Shown here in pieces: positions 9,014 through 18,430 of a DNA stretch of 64,000 bases; positions within the stretch are counted from its first letter, which is position 1, and each line of letters starts with the position of its first letter. Source of the DNA: Ilyomonas sp963790435 (GTDB lineage: Bacteria; Bacteroidota; Bacteroidia; Chitinophagales; Chitinophagaceae). The notes under the pieces are model-generated. The model saw only the letters and a program-made list of their open reading frames with translations, was not told where the DNA came from and did not search any database. Both the position numbers and the translations under genes were made by a program. The stretch spans positions 434,001-498,000 of the forward strand of contig CAWBOI010000001.1 in assembly GCA_963790435.1 (NCBI GenBank). Direction: 5' to 3'.

Positions 9014-10588
9014 CTATTCGTAACCCGGATTTTGTTTGAGAGCGGGGTTAACCGTTAAGATGTTTCGGGGCACCGGAAAGATTTCGCGATGCTTATCTGC
9101 ATCTGCCGTTTTTTCCCACCAGGCTTGTTCAAATTTTCCAAAGCGGATGAGGTCTTCACGACGTTTCATTTCATACGCAAACTCGCGTCCGCGTTCATTT
9201 AGCAGTTCATCCATCGTTAAGGTTGAAGTTGTGTAAGTAGCGCCTTGCGTACCTGCATCAAAGTTGCGTGCACGAGCTGCGTTAACCAAATCTACGGCGG
9301 TTTGTGGTGTGCTTCCGCCGGCTTTGCGCATGAAACATTCGGCTTTCATCATCATAACATCAGCCAAACGAAACACCACCAAATCGTTGTTCATGTTATC
9401 CGGTATCGGGTTGTCGGCAGTGCCCGGCTGTATCTGGTATTTTTCATTGCACACACCTTGTCCATAACCGCCATTGGGGTTGTTAAGCATATCAATGTGT
9501 GGATAGATGATAAACGGCTTGCTATCCTGATCGTACCATCCAATTACCGGCGTACTGTCGTCATAATATTGCGGACCCACCAACCATTGATTGATGCGCT
9601 TATCGTTTTTGCTATACAAATCGAAAAACGATTCCTGCGTTACCACTTTGCTCCAGGGATAATCTGAAAAATGATACTTGTCTTTCAACGCACCATAGGT
9701 TTGTTGTATGGTGGCATTAAAGCCAGGCGCATATTGTGCATCAAAAGGTATTACCCAAATGTTTTCGTTGCTGGTTTGGTTGTTTACCAAAAACGGCGTT
9801 TGCCAGGTAGAATCCAGTGAATACAAACCCGAGTTGATAATAGAATCGCATTCGCTGATGCAATCGTCCCAACGTGCTGTGCCGGTAAACACTTCTGCAT
9901 TCAGATACAACTTTGCCAGCAACGCATGAGCTGCTGTTTTTGTAAAATGGCCATACCAGGTAGCATCGCCTTTTTCGCCCAGACTGCCTATATTGTCTTT
10001 GATTTCTTTTTCGATAAAAGCAAACACTTGTGCACGCGGTTGTGTAGGTGGGTTTGACATGCCGATATGATCAACAACAGGTACATTTCCAAAGTCGTTC
10101 ATCGCCCAGTAATAATACATTGCCCGCATCATTTTGATTTCAGCAATCATTTGATTTTTAGAAATAGGGAGATTGAATTTGCTGACATCACGGTTTTCTA
10201 TTGCATCTATAAAATTGTTGCAATAACCAACACCTTGAAACATGTTGCTCCATTCGTATTGAAGAAAGTCTTCGCCCGATGTCCACGAGTGTTGATGAAA
10301 CCGAATCCACTGACCGTTTTCATAACCTTGCCCCGCTTTTACGGTTACGACAGCTTCATCGGTTGGAAACTCTTCTACCGCAAAATGAACACTGTAAATG
10401 AGCGTTTGCAAAAAACTGTAAGGCTGCACATAAGCCGCCGTTACCTGATCGGCGGTTGCGTAATAATTGTCGGATGTTTCGGAACTATACACATGCTCGG
10501 TAAGCTTCTTGGTGCAGGAAGTAATGATGAGAAGACTTGAAAAAACGAGCAAAACCAAAAATGAAGAAATCCATTTATTCTTTTTCAC
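9014..10588 (-). CDS. SusD/RagB family outer-membrane nutrient-binding lipoprotein
   Basis: A 524-residue protein with a lipoprotein signal (MKKNKWISSFLVLLVFSS, lipobox ITSC with Cys25). The N-terminal helical part (ETSDNYYATADQVTAAYV) and the middle TPR-like region (HALLAKLYLNAEVFTGTARW) are typical of SusD. The C-terminal RagB/SusD signature is visible as VFRLADVMMMKAECF, AVDLVNAARARNF, TMDELLNERGREFAYEMKRREDLIRFG and a late FPVPRNILTVNPALKQNPGY. SusD caps the SusC channel at the cell surface and holds the ligand, usually a glycan. It starts 18 bases after the SusC stop, in one operon with SusC and FecR. Confidence 0.97.
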   Translation of the reverse strand: MKKNKWISSFLVLLVFSSLLIITSCTKKLTEHVYSSETSDNYYATADQVTAAYVQPYSFLQTLIYSVHFAVEEFPTDEAVVTVKAGQGYENGQWIRFHQHSWTSGEDFLQYEWSNMFQGVGYCNNFIDAIENRDVSKFNLPISKNQMIAEIKMMRAMYYYWAMNDFGNVPVVDHIGMSNPPTQPRAQVFAFIEKEIKDNIGSLGEKGDATWYGHFTKTAAHALLAKLYLNAEVFTGTARWDDCISECDSIINSGLYSLDSTWQTPFLVNNQTSNENIWVIPFDAQYAPGFNATIQQTYGALKDKYHFSDYPWSKVVTQESFFDLYSKNDKRINQWLVGPQYYDDSTPVIGWYDQDSKPFIIYPHIDMLNNPNGGYGQGVCNEKYQIQPGTADNPIPDNMNNDLVVFRLADVMMMKAECFMRKAGGSTPQTAVDLVNAARARNFDAGTQGATYTTSTLTMDELLNERGREFAYEMKRREDLIRFGKFEQAWWEKTADADKHREIFPVPRNILTVNPALKQNPGYE

Positions 10589-10606
10589 AACAAATGATTT
10601 AGATGT

Positions 10607-13600
10607 TTAAAAATCGGCATTGATGCTGAACGTGAAGCTGCGTGTACGCGGATAATAATAATCGTTTCGCTCTACGCCCGAATAGTTGTAAGCACTCACT
10701 CCTAACTCCGGATCCATACCGGAAAATTTAGTAATCGTAAGAAGGTTAGTTGCTGTTGCAGCAAAACGAATGCGCTGAATGTAATTGTTTTTGTGGATGG
10801 GCAATGTGTAGCCAAGCGATAGGTTGTCGAGCTTTACATAATTGCCATTTTCAAGGTAATAACTCGAGAAAGTTGGATCGCCTTTTACAGGTGAAGTCAA
10901 AACAGATTTAAACTGATTTTGCGAGCCCAGCAGCGTAATGTTTTCATGAAAAATTCTCTTTGCATTTACCGCTTTAAACGAAAGTGCGCTGCGCAATAAA
11001 AACGATAAATCAAAACTATGAAACGCAAAGTTGTTGGTCAAACCCAAATTGTATTTCGGCACACTGTTGCCCAGGTATTTATAATCGTTATCGCCAATCT
11101 GGTCTTCGGTTACCGCTTTGCCTTCACTGTTTTTAAACAGCCATAAACTATCGGAAGTAAAGCCGGCAAACACTTTTCCGTAAAACACATTTACAGGCTG
11201 ACCGGGCGCCATGCGTTGAATGGTTCCTACACCAATATCTGTAATGTCGTGAGCCGTTCCAAAGAACTGGTTGTTAGAAACCGATACAATTTTGTTTTGA
11301 TTGTACGAACTTACAAACGTAGCATTCCAGCTAAAATTTCTGCTCTTCACAACTCTTGCATTCAAAGAAAGCTCAACGCCTTTGTTCGTCATGTTGCCTG
11401 CATTGGCAAAAATGAGCGTCCATATTTGCGAAGGCACTTGTGCATTGTAATTGCCAATTAAATTTTTGATGTTGCGATTGTAATAATCGAACGAACCACT
11501 TAACCAACCGGAATTGAATAAAGTAAAATCAATCCCTAAATCCAATTCATCTTTGGTTTCCCAGCGCAGGTTAGGATTGGGATTGATGTTCGGGCCATAA
11601 GCCACTATCCAATTGCCATTGGTTGGTGTTCCTACATAACCTTGGTTGGTAGCATAAGGATAAGGGCCAATGGTTGCCAGCGATTGATAAGGTTGTAAAG
11701 AACCCTGGTTGCCGGTTACGCCATAACCCGCCCGAATCTTCAGATTTTTGATGCTTTTTATATTTTGCATAAAGGTTTCTTTTGAAACAATCCATCCGCC
11801 GGAAATACCCGGAAAATTACCCCATTTGTTATTAGCTCCTAATTTAGAAGCGCCTTCACGACGAATGCTGGCATTGAACAAATACTTCTCTTTGTAATTG
11901 TAGATAATTCTTCCAAAATAAGAAAGCAACGTCCATTCATTGGCAAAGCTGTTGATGTAAACACCACCTCTTTGCGCATTCGGATCTAAATTGTACAAAG
12001 CAGCGCCTGCACCGAGATTGTTGTAAGTGTAACTATTAGTGGTGAAGTTGTTATTACCGGCACCAAAGCCTTCCGAAAATTCATTTTGATAAGAATAGCC
12101 CCCAATTACATCGAAGCTGTGCTCGTTAAAATGTTTATTCCATTCCAATGTGCCTTCTAAAATGTTATCGGTTGTATTTTGTTCGTTGCGCGAAGCTTGT
12201 CCATTTAAGCCACTGGTTTGTTCGTACGACAAATTGCTGTTGGTGTAATACCCATTCAGGAAATCAATTTTATTTAATGAATACGAAACATTCGCTTTTA
12301 ATGATGGGAGGATAGAATAACCAAGCGAAGCCGTGCCAAGCAATCGTTTTTCTTTTTGATTACTGATGTTATACACTGTGTTGGCAACGGGATTCCATTG
12401 ATTAGAGATTTGCGGCGTTTCAAAATATTTACCGGCAGAATCATAAACCGGATACGTAGGATTGATGTTCAAAGCTTGTCCAAAACCATAATAAGATGAA
12501 GCCGAAGCGAGATTTTTATTATCATACGAATTGGCTAATAAAACTGAAAAGTCAAGCTTATCGTTGATAGCTTTTGTAGTCATACGAGCGGTAGCATTTA
12601 CAAATTCACGGCTCGTTATCAAATCAATACCTCCATAGTTTTGATAGTTGAGTGAAGCATAATAAGTAGTGCGTCCGCTGCCACCGCTGAACGACAAATT
12701 GTGTCCATGATTCACAGGTGTTTTGGTAAGTGCTTTCAACCAGTCGGTATTTGCGCCCTGATCGTTTGGACCACCGGCTTTGCGATATTCATCGCCTGTA
12801 AGCACTTCATATTTTTTAGCGATGGTTTCGGTAGCCACATAACCACTGTAATTCACTCTTACAGGACCGGGTGTGCCTTTTTTAGTGGTAACAATGATAA
12901 CGCCGCCCGTTGCGCGTGAACCATAAATGGCGGCTGCTGAACCATCGCGCAACACATCAATAGAAGCAATATCTGCAGGTGCAATGGTGTTAATGTCGCC
13001 ACCCGGCACACCATCTATGACTACCAAAGGTTGCGATGTGCCTTCTACCGAAACCGCACCGCGCAGGGAGAAGTCGGCCGTCGCATTTGGGTCGCTGCCG
13101 TTCGGTCTTGTGATTGCCAAACCGGCTACTTTACCGCTGATTAAAGTCAATGGATCAGAAATCACGCCTTTGTTAAAATCTTCTGCCCGAACTGTAGCAA
13201 TGGAAGAAGTAACGGCTTCGCGTTTTTGCGTACCATAACCAATCACCACTACCTGGTCGAGCGTATTGCTTGAAGAAGCCATTTTTACCAGTAAAGAATT
13301 GCTGCCAGCCTTTACTGTGAAAGCCGCTACAACATTGGTCTCGTAACCTATGTATGAGGATGTAAACGAGTATGCAGCGCCTATCCGTAAACGCTGAAAC
13401 GTAAACATGCCTTGTCCATTGGTAATGGCGGTAAATGTTTCGTTTCCTGAGGTTCGCGAAGCCAGCACTGTAACGCCCGGTAAGGCTTCGCCCTTTTCAT
13501 TCAATACTGTTCCTGTAAGTGATGCCGTGCCTTCCTGCGCGTACGTGCTTAACTGTAGCAACATCGCAAACAGAAGCAACAGCCATCTTTGTTTTTGCTC

Positions 13601-13627
13601 TAATTGTTGTGTGTGTACTCGTCTCAT
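10607..13627 (-). CDS. SusC/RagA family TonB-dependent outer membrane transporter
   Basis: A 1006-residue protein with signal peptide (about residues 1-30, ending TYAQ). It has a carboxypeptidase-D regulatory-like domain (GTASLTGTVLNEKGEALPGV, about 33-110), a TonB-box-like stretch DQVVVIGYGTQKREAVTSS around 125, and a plug domain containing the SusC signatures PLVVIDGVPGGDI, IASIDVLRDGSAAAIYGSRA and GGVIIVTTKKG. The rest is the 22-strand barrel ending in RSFTFSINADF with the terminal aromatic residue expected of outer membrane barrels. It imports a TonB-driven substrate with the SusD partner. There is no N-terminal STN domain, although a FecR gene lies directly upstream (11 bases). Confidence 0.97.
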   Translation of the reverse strand: MRRVHTQQLEQKQRWLLLLFAMLLQLSTYAQEGTASLTGTVLNEKGEALPGVTVLASRTSGNETFTAITNGQGMFTFQRLRIGAAYSFTSSYIGYETNVVAAFTVKAGSNSLLVKMASSSNTLDQVVVIGYGTQKREAVTSSIATVRAEDFNKGVISDPLTLISGKVAGLAITRPNGSDPNATADFSLRGAVSVEGTSQPLVVIDGVPGGDINTIAPADIASIDVLRDGSAAAIYGSRATGGVIIVTTKKGTPGPVRVNYSGYVATETIAKKYEVLTGDEYRKAGGPNDQGANTDWLKALTKTPVNHGHNLSFSGGSGRTTYYASLNYQNYGGIDLITSREFVNATARMTTKAINDKLDFSVLLANSYDNKNLASASSYYGFGQALNINPTYPVYDSAGKYFETPQISNQWNPVANTVYNISNQKEKRLLGTASLGYSILPSLKANVSYSLNKIDFLNGYYTNSNLSYEQTSGLNGQASRNEQNTTDNILEGTLEWNKHFNEHSFDVIGGYSYQNEFSEGFGAGNNNFTTNSYTYNNLGAGAALYNLDPNAQRGGVYINSFANEWTLLSYFGRIIYNYKEKYLFNASIRREGASKLGANNKWGNFPGISGGWIVSKETFMQNIKSIKNLKIRAGYGVTGNQGSLQPYQSLATIGPYPYATNQGYVGTPTNGNWIVAYGPNINPNPNLRWETKDELDLGIDFTLFNSGWLSGSFDYYNRNIKNLIGNYNAQVPSQIWTLIFANAGNMTNKGVELSLNARVVKSRNFSWNATFVSSYNQNKIVSVSNNQFFGTAHDITDIGVGTIQRMAPGQPVNVFYGKVFAGFTSDSLWLFKNSEGKAVTEDQIGDNDYKYLGNSVPKYNLGLTNNFAFHSFDLSFLLRSALSFKAVNAKRIFHENITLLGSQNQFKSVLTSPVKGDPTFSSYYLENGNYVKLDNLSLGYTLPIHKNNYIQRIRFAATATNLLTITKFSGMDPELGVSAYNYSGVERNDYYYPRTRSFTFSINADF

Positions 13628-13638
13628 AAACCGTGATT

Positions 13639-14697
13639 TTATTGTTCAATGTTTTGTTTGGAAATGATGAAAGTCTCTCCACTTTTTTCAAGCGTTAATC
13701 TATTCATTTGTGTTAATATGTTCAATATGCTTTCTACACTATCTTTCTTACCAATGGTGCCCGTAAAAGAAATATGCTTTACATCTGACAGATTGAATTG
13801 AATGTTCACACCGTAGTAACTGTGCAGCTTTTGCAATACATCCTGCATAGCAGTTCCATTGAAGAAAAGGCTGTCGGCTGTTTCACTTTGTGTATTGCTT
13901 TTCTGAATCAGTTTGTTTGTTGCAGCCGTTTCCCCCTTTTTTATTTCGCTCACTTTTGCAACCGCATCTTTTGCATCACATGTCATTTGTTCACCGGGCA
14001 ACAGGTATATATTCTTCCATTTTTTGCTACTGCTATCCGTTGTTCTAATTACTACTTTCCCGTGTAACAACTGCACGCGAATGCTGTTGTTGTTTTGTTT
14101 TACAATAAATTCAGTTCCTAAGGCTGTAGTAGCAAAATCGCCGGCAAAAACGGTAAATGGTTTTTGCTTGTTTTTAGCTACTTCAAAACGTGCTTCGCCC
14201 TGCAGATGAATGTTGCGTTGCTTATTCCCGAAAGGCTTAGAAAACCAAACGAACGATTGCGGTGCTAAAGAAATCACAGAGCCATCTGCTAAACTAACAC
14301 GACGCTGGGTGCGCGTGAAATTGTATTCTGTATCAATAACAGGGAGGTTTGTTTTTGCCTCTTTTTTATACGAAGTAATGATGGCTGTGCTTGATTTATT
14401 TTTCATTACCAAAAAGAAACTCAGTGCAATACAACCAACTACAGAAGCCGCAACAGCACTGCGTTTCAGCCATTCTACCTTTTTGGTTTTGACCATATTT
14501 TGATGAATGAAATGCCAGGCTTCTTCCTTTGCTGCAATTGATAAATGTTCCGTTGGTTGCAGGGAGCTGTACACTTCATCATTCAGATATTGATCTGCCA
14601 CTTCAGGATGTGAATGCAGCCATGCCGCTACGTGCTCAGCTTCTTCGGCTGTACATTTTTTCTTAAAAAAAAGGGCAATCAGTTCTTCTGTTATCAT
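13639..14697 (-). CDS. FecR-type anti-sigma factor with C-terminal DUF4974 domain
   Basis: A 352-residue membrane protein. The ATG at 14697 (MITEELIALFFKKKCTAEEA) is preferred to the in-frame GTG at 14718. Order: cytoplasmic N-terminal sigma-binding helices (1-75, with ADQYLNDEVYSSL), one membrane helix (about 78-98, AAVASVVGCIALSFFLVM), the periplasmic FecR domain (TQRRVSLADGSVISLAP, GEARFEVAKNKQKPFTVFAGDFATTALGTEF) and a C-terminal DUF4974 (MQDVLQKLHSYYGVNIQFN). The family transmits the loading state of a SusC-type receptor to an ECF sigma factor. It heads the SusC/SusD operon. Unusually, no sigma factor gene sits next to it: the next gene upstream, at 15047, is a divergent aminotransferase. 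Confidence 0.93.
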   Translation of the reverse strand: MITEELIALFFKKKCTAEEAEHVAAWLHSHPEVADQYLNDEVYSSLQPTEHLSIAAKEEAWHFIHQNMVKTKKVEWLKRSAVAASVVGCIALSFFLVMKNKSSTAIITSYKKEAKTNLPVIDTEYNFTRTQRRVSLADGSVISLAPQSFVWFSKPFGNKQRNIHLQGEARFEVAKNKQKPFTVFAGDFATTALGTEFIVKQNNNSIRVQLLHGKVVIRTTDSSSKKWKNIYLLPGEQMTCDAKDAVAKVSEIKKGETAATNKLIQKSNTQSETADSLFFNGTAMQDVLQKLHSYYGVNIQFNLSDVKHISFTGTIGKKDSVESILNILTQMNRLTLEKSGETFIISKQNIEQ

Positions 14698-15046
14698 CTT
14701 GTTATGTGCGTCAATCACATAAATACGCAGAAGAGAAAAGAATTCCTTTTTCGGATGGAAAAATTTTAAAATTTTTTTTCAACCCTAAACTTGCTTGCTG
14801 GTAGTCAGAAACACAGAGAACACAAAGGAATACGAAGGAAATAAAGAGCATTTAAAGCACAGAACATAAGCAAAATAAAAAGAAAGGTGCAACGGCGTCG
14901 TTTTCAGGCAAAACTTCTTTCTGTTTACTTTGGTAACTCTGTGGTTCAATCATTTGTTTGTACACCATTCTTCGTTTTTGTTTTCGATGATGAAAGCAGG
15001 ATGAAGTTATTTTCCGATTAGCTTTGCCAGCACAAAAAAGAAGAAC
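14698..15046. other. Divergent intergenic region upstream of the FecR and aminotransferase genes
   Basis: About 350 bases without a supported gene. It has an A/T-only tract at 14759-14780 and a phrase of the kind CAGAAACACAGAGAACACAA at 14807-14826 that recurs in variants elsewhere in the window. A TAGCTTTG at 15019-15026 resembles a Bacteroidota -7 element for the gene at 15047, but I see no -33 TTTG at the right distance. The sigma factor gene expected next to a FecR gene is not present here. Confidence 0.5.
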
Positions 15047-16177
15047 ATGCGCCCGATACAAATGGTGGATTTGAAAACCCAGTATCAAAAATTAAAGCCT
15101 GAAATTGATAAAGCGGTAATTGATGTGCTGGAAAGTTCGGCTTTCATTAATGGCAAACCGGTGCAGCAGTTTGCTGATGCATTGGCGGCTTATTTGGGTG
15201 TGAAGCATGTAATCCCTTGCGCCAACGGAACCGATGCCTTGCAAATTAGTATGATGGCGTTGGGTTTGCAACCCGGCGATGAGGTCATCACGCCATCCTT
15301 TACTTATATTGCTACTACCGAAGTGGTTGCGCTGCTCGGTTTAAAGCCCCAGTTTGTTGAGGTTGACAAGCAAACTTTTTGCATGGATGTTGAATCGCTG
15401 CGTAAACAAATTACGGCAAAAACCGGAGCCATTGTGCCCGTGCATTTGTATGGACAAGCCGCCAACATGGAAGCCATCATGCAAGTAGCTAAGGAACACA
15501 ACATTCCGGTGATTGAAGACAATGCGCAAGCCATTGGCAGTGATTATGTTTATACGAATGGAACCACAAAGAAAACGGGAGCCATTGGCACCATTGGTTG
15601 TACTTCTTTTTTTCCATCGAAAAACTTAGGTGCGTATGGCGATGGCGGAGCGATGTTTACGGACGATGATGACCTGGCACAAAAGCTAAAGATGATTGCC
15701 AATCATGGTCAGCAAAAAAAATATTATCATGAAGTGGTGGGTTGCAATTCAAGGTTAGATACGGTGCAGGCTGCTGTTCTCAACATCAAATTAAGAGAGT
15801 TGGATAATTACATTGCTGCGCGAAGAAAAGCCGCCGATTATTACGATGCAGCATTTGCTAACCATGTAAAAATAACAACACCGTTTCGCGCAGCTTACAG
15901 CAAGCATGTATTTCATCAATACACATTGTTGCTGGAAGGCGTTGACCGAGACGGTTTGAACGAATATCTTGCTTCGAAAAACATTCCTTCGATGATTTAT
16001 TATCCGGTGCCGGGGCACCGGCAGAAAATGTTTGAACATTTGGGAAGTGCATCTGTTGATTTGCCCATCACCGATTGGCTAACAGAACGTGTGATTTCAT
16101 TGCCCATTCATACAGAATTGGATGAAGAACAATTGAACTACATTGCTTCATCGGTGCTTGAATATGTAAACCAATAA
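15047..16177 (+). CDS. DegT/DnrJ/EryC1/StrS family PLP-dependent sugar aminotransferase
   Basis: A 376-residue fold-type I aminotransferase that transfers an amino group to a nucleotide-linked keto-sugar. Signatures: MVDLKTQYQKLKPEID at the N-terminus, FINGKPVQQFADALAAYLGV, the cofactor-contact ANGTDALQI (about 60-68), PGDEVITPSFTYIAT, VPVHLYGQAANM, IEDNAQAIGS (aspartate binding the pyridine nitrogen) and FFPSKNLGAYGDGGAM with the Schiff-base lysine near residue 192. The start MRPIQMVDL fits homologues. It is followed after 11 bases by an RfbD-like reductase, so the two form an operon in surface-polysaccharide sugar synthesis. The exact sugar (for instance a dTDP- or UDP-amino sugar) is not decided by the sequence. 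Confidence 0.93.
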   Translation: MRPIQMVDLKTQYQKLKPEIDKAVIDVLESSAFINGKPVQQFADALAAYLGVKHVIPCANGTDALQISMMALGLQPGDEVITPSFTYIATTEVVALLGLKPQFVEVDKQTFCMDVESLRKQITAKTGAIVPVHLYGQAANMEAIMQVAKEHNIPVIEDNAQAIGSDYVYTNGTTKKTGAIGTIGCTSFFPSKNLGAYGDGGAMFTDDDDLAQKLKMIANHGQQKKYYHEVVGCNSRLDTVQAAVLNIKLRELDNYIAARRKAADYYDAAFANHVKITTPFRAAYSKHVFHQYTLLLEGVDRDGLNEYLASKNIPSMIYYPVPGHRQKMFEHLGSASVDLPITDWLTERVISLPIHTELDEEQLNYIASSVLEYVNQ

Positions 16178-16188
16178 AAGTTGTTTTT

Positions 16189-17070
16189 ATGGATAAAAAA
16201 ATTATCGCAGTCAGTGGAAAGGCCGGGCAGCTTGGAACTGAGCTGCAGGAACTATCAAAACGCTTTACCGGTTTTGATTTTGTTTTTACCGATAAAGAGG
16301 AATTAGACATTGCATCGCAGGAATCGCTTGCACAATTTTTCGATAAAAACAAACCTCAGTTTTTCATCAATTGTGCAGCTTATACGGCTGTTGATAAAGC
16401 TGAAACTGATAAAGACACTTCTTATTTGATTAATGCGATTGCAGTTGGCAATATCGCAAGCTTATGCAATCGCTATAACACAGTGCTGGTGCACCTTTCA
16501 ACCGATTATGTGTTTAACGGTGTAGGTCATGTTCCGTATTACGAAGATGATGTTCCCGACCCGGTGAATCATTATGGTTATACAAAAAGTGAAGGTGAAA
16601 AATTGGCGTTGCAGAATCATCTTCATACCATCATTATTCGCACTTCGTGGGTGTATAGCGAGTATGGACACAACTTTGTGAAAACGATGCTGCGGCTGAT
16701 GAAAGAAAGAGACTCTATTAACGTAGTGAACGATCAGCTTGGCTCGCCAACCTATGCTTTGGATTTGGCAGAAGCAATACTTGCGATTGTAAGATATTGT
16801 GTGAACAATCCGGTGCCGCTTGGTGTTTATCATTATAGCAACGAAGGCGTTATTTCGTGGCACGAGTTTGCGATGGCGATAAAAGAGGCATCGGGTTCAA
16901 ACTGTCTTGTTCATGCAATACCAACACAACAATTTCCAACTCCCGCACAACGACCTACTTTTTCTGTGTTAGACAAACAAAAGATACAAACGGTATTTAA
17001 CATCAAAACAAAACCATGGCGCGATAGTTTGAAGAATTGTTTGGAAAAATTGGACGGTATAAAAAGCTAA
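16189..17070 (+). CDS. rfbD: dTDP-4-dehydrorhamnose reductase (RfbD/RmlD family)
   Basis: A 293-residue NAD(P)H-dependent short-chain reductase. The nucleotide-binding motif is SGKAGQLGTEL (9-19), a typical RmlD form of GxxGxxG. FFINCAAYTAVDKAETDKD (about 62-80), LSTDYVFNG, the catalytic YGYTKSEGE (Tyr and Lys) and IIRTSWVYSEYGHNFVKTML all match RmlD. The last step of dTDP-L-rhamnose synthesis is reduction of dTDP-4-dehydro-rhamnose. No rmlA, rmlB or rmlC is in the window, so the enzyme may serve rhamnose made elsewhere or an analogous sugar route together with the aminotransferase 11 bases upstream. Translation starts at an ATG at 16189. Confidence 0.92.
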   Translation: MDKKIIAVSGKAGQLGTELQELSKRFTGFDFVFTDKEELDIASQESLAQFFDKNKPQFFINCAAYTAVDKAETDKDTSYLINAIAVGNIASLCNRYNTVLVHLSTDYVFNGVGHVPYYEDDVPDPVNHYGYTKSEGEKLALQNHLHTIIIRTSWVYSEYGHNFVKTMLRLMKERDSINVVNDQLGSPTYALDLAEAILAIVRYCVNNPVPLGVYHYSNEGVISWHEFAMAIKEASGSNCLVHAIPTQQFPTPAQRPTFSVLDKQKIQTVFNIKTKPWRDSLKNCLEKLDGIKS

Positions 17071-17527
17071 ATTCGTTTCTTTTGGTTTTGCCTGTTTTTC
17101 TAAAACAGGATTCTTCTTTCCAAAAAAGAGATAAGCGGGAGACAAGGTTAGAAAAGACACCGGATTCCGAAACGAGTATGCACATAACTTTTCGCTCACA
17201 TGCCTCCACACTTATCAGTATGTTCAGTTATTATACAAGTACGTTCGTGTTCGGTGCAAATGTAAAGGCAAACGCTTAGGGATAAGATTAAAAAAAAGGG
17301 CGGTATAGAAATACCAAGCCCCGGAATCCAATATCGCAGTGCAATTAGCAAAAGGAATGCCCCATTATTCGTTTCAACTGGTACAGCAGTTAAAGAAAGA
17401 CGAAATGCAAACGTTTACACCTTGCCTGTTTATCCCTTTCTAACAAATCAGCCGTTACAATATAACTTTCTTAACAGGCAACCCAACTTACTTTTGCAAC
17501 AATAAAAAATACAGTAAAACAAAACCT
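17071..17527. other. Long intergenic region with weak hairpin and a possible gene remnant
   Basis: A 457-base gap. Just after rfbD a hairpin with arms CCTGTTTT (17091-17098) and AAAACAGG (17102-17109) may be a weak terminator. Around 17314-17444 one frame reads a protein-like stretch, YQAPESNIAVQLAKGMPHYS then FQLVQQLKKDEMQTFTPC, without a start codon and flanked by stops; it could be the remnant of a gene, but I recognise no family. The right end holds the promoter for the next gene. Confidence 0.4.
17467..17496 (+). promoter_or_regulatory. Predicted Bacteroidota-type promoter for the aldo/keto reductase gene
   Basis: A -33-like TTTC (17467-17470) is separated by 18 bases from an exact TAnnTTTG -7 element, TACTTTTG (17489-17496). 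Transcription would start near 17503, about 25 bases before the ATG at 17528. One base deviates from the -33 consensus TTTG. Confidence 0.5.
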
Positions 17528-18406
17528 ATGAGTACACCGCACACGATTACAATAGCAGGCAAAAGCAAACATCCGCTAAAGGTTAACCGATTGGGATACG
17601 GCACTATGCGCCTTACCGGCGAAGGCATTTGGGGCGAACCACCAAGAAGAGACGAAGCTTTAGAAATACTGCGGCAAACGGCAAAGCAGGGTATTAATTT
17701 TTTAGATACGGCGGATTATTATGGCGATGATGTAACCAACCGTTTGATTGTGGAAGCCTTACATCCTTACAACGACGATTTGGTGATCTGCACAAAAGTT
17801 GGTGCCACGAGAAAGCCCGATAAAAGCTGGGTTTTATACAACAAGCCGGAGGAACTTCGCAATAGCATTGAAAGGAACTTGCGCACGCTGAAAAGGGAAC
17901 AAATAACGCTGGTGCATTTCAGAGTGATGCATGGCGACAAAGGTTTTGAGCAAGGTTTAGAAGCAATGTTTGCCATGCAGAGAGAAGGAAAAATACTGCA
18001 TGTTGGTGTAAGTAATGTGAACCGTAAAGAATTGGAAAAAGCAATGACCATGGGCGAGATAGCCACCGTTGAAAATATGTATGGACATGCACAGCGCGGC
18101 GATGTTGCTTCAGCTTATGGCGATACGCGTGGAGCAGAAGATATTTTGCACATCTGCGAGGAAAATGAAATTCCGCTGATTCCTTTCTTTTCTTTACAAA
18201 CGGCAAATGAAAAAAAGGATACGCGTATTGCTGAAGTGGCTAAGAAATATGGCGCAACAGAAGCCCAGATTAACATTGCCTGGTTATTGCATCATTCACC
18301 TTGGATATTGCCGATTCCCGGCACTTCTTCTTTGGAGCATTTTGAAGAAAATATAAAAGCGGCTGACATCGAATTAAGTGAGGAAGACATGGCGTTTCTT
18401 GGTTAG
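17528..18406 (+). CDS. Aldo/keto reductase
   Basis: A 292-residue TIM-barrel oxidoreductase. The family reduces aldehydes and ketones with NADPH. The catalytic tetrad is visible as Asp and Tyr in INFLDTADYYGDD (about 56-68), Lys in VICTKVGA (about 89) and His in ITLVHFRVMHG (about 127). The cofactor-binding C-terminal part is seen in LPIPGTSSLEHFEENIKAAD (about 258-278). It is a stand-alone gene with its own promoter and a strong bidirectional terminator 25 bases after the stop. The physiological substrate cannot be inferred. Confidence 0.92.
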   Translation: MSTPHTITIAGKSKHPLKVNRLGYGTMRLTGEGIWGEPPRRDEALEILRQTAKQGINFLDTADYYGDDVTNRLIVEALHPYNDDLVICTKVGATRKPDKSWVLYNKPEELRNSIERNLRTLKREQITLVHFRVMHGDKGFEQGLEAMFAMQREGKILHVGVSNVNRKELEKAMTMGEIATVENMYGHAQRGDVASAYGDTRGAEDILHICEENEIPLIPFFSLQTANEKKDTRIAEVAKKYGATEAQINIAWLLHHSPWILPIPGTSSLEHFEENIKAADIELSEEDMAFLG

Positions 18407-18430
18407 AATAAAAATCAAATAAACATCTAA

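Noticed and set aside
15019..15026. TAGCTTTG as a promoter for the aminotransferase
   Set aside because: No TTTG 18-20 bases upstream; the closest is far too distant.
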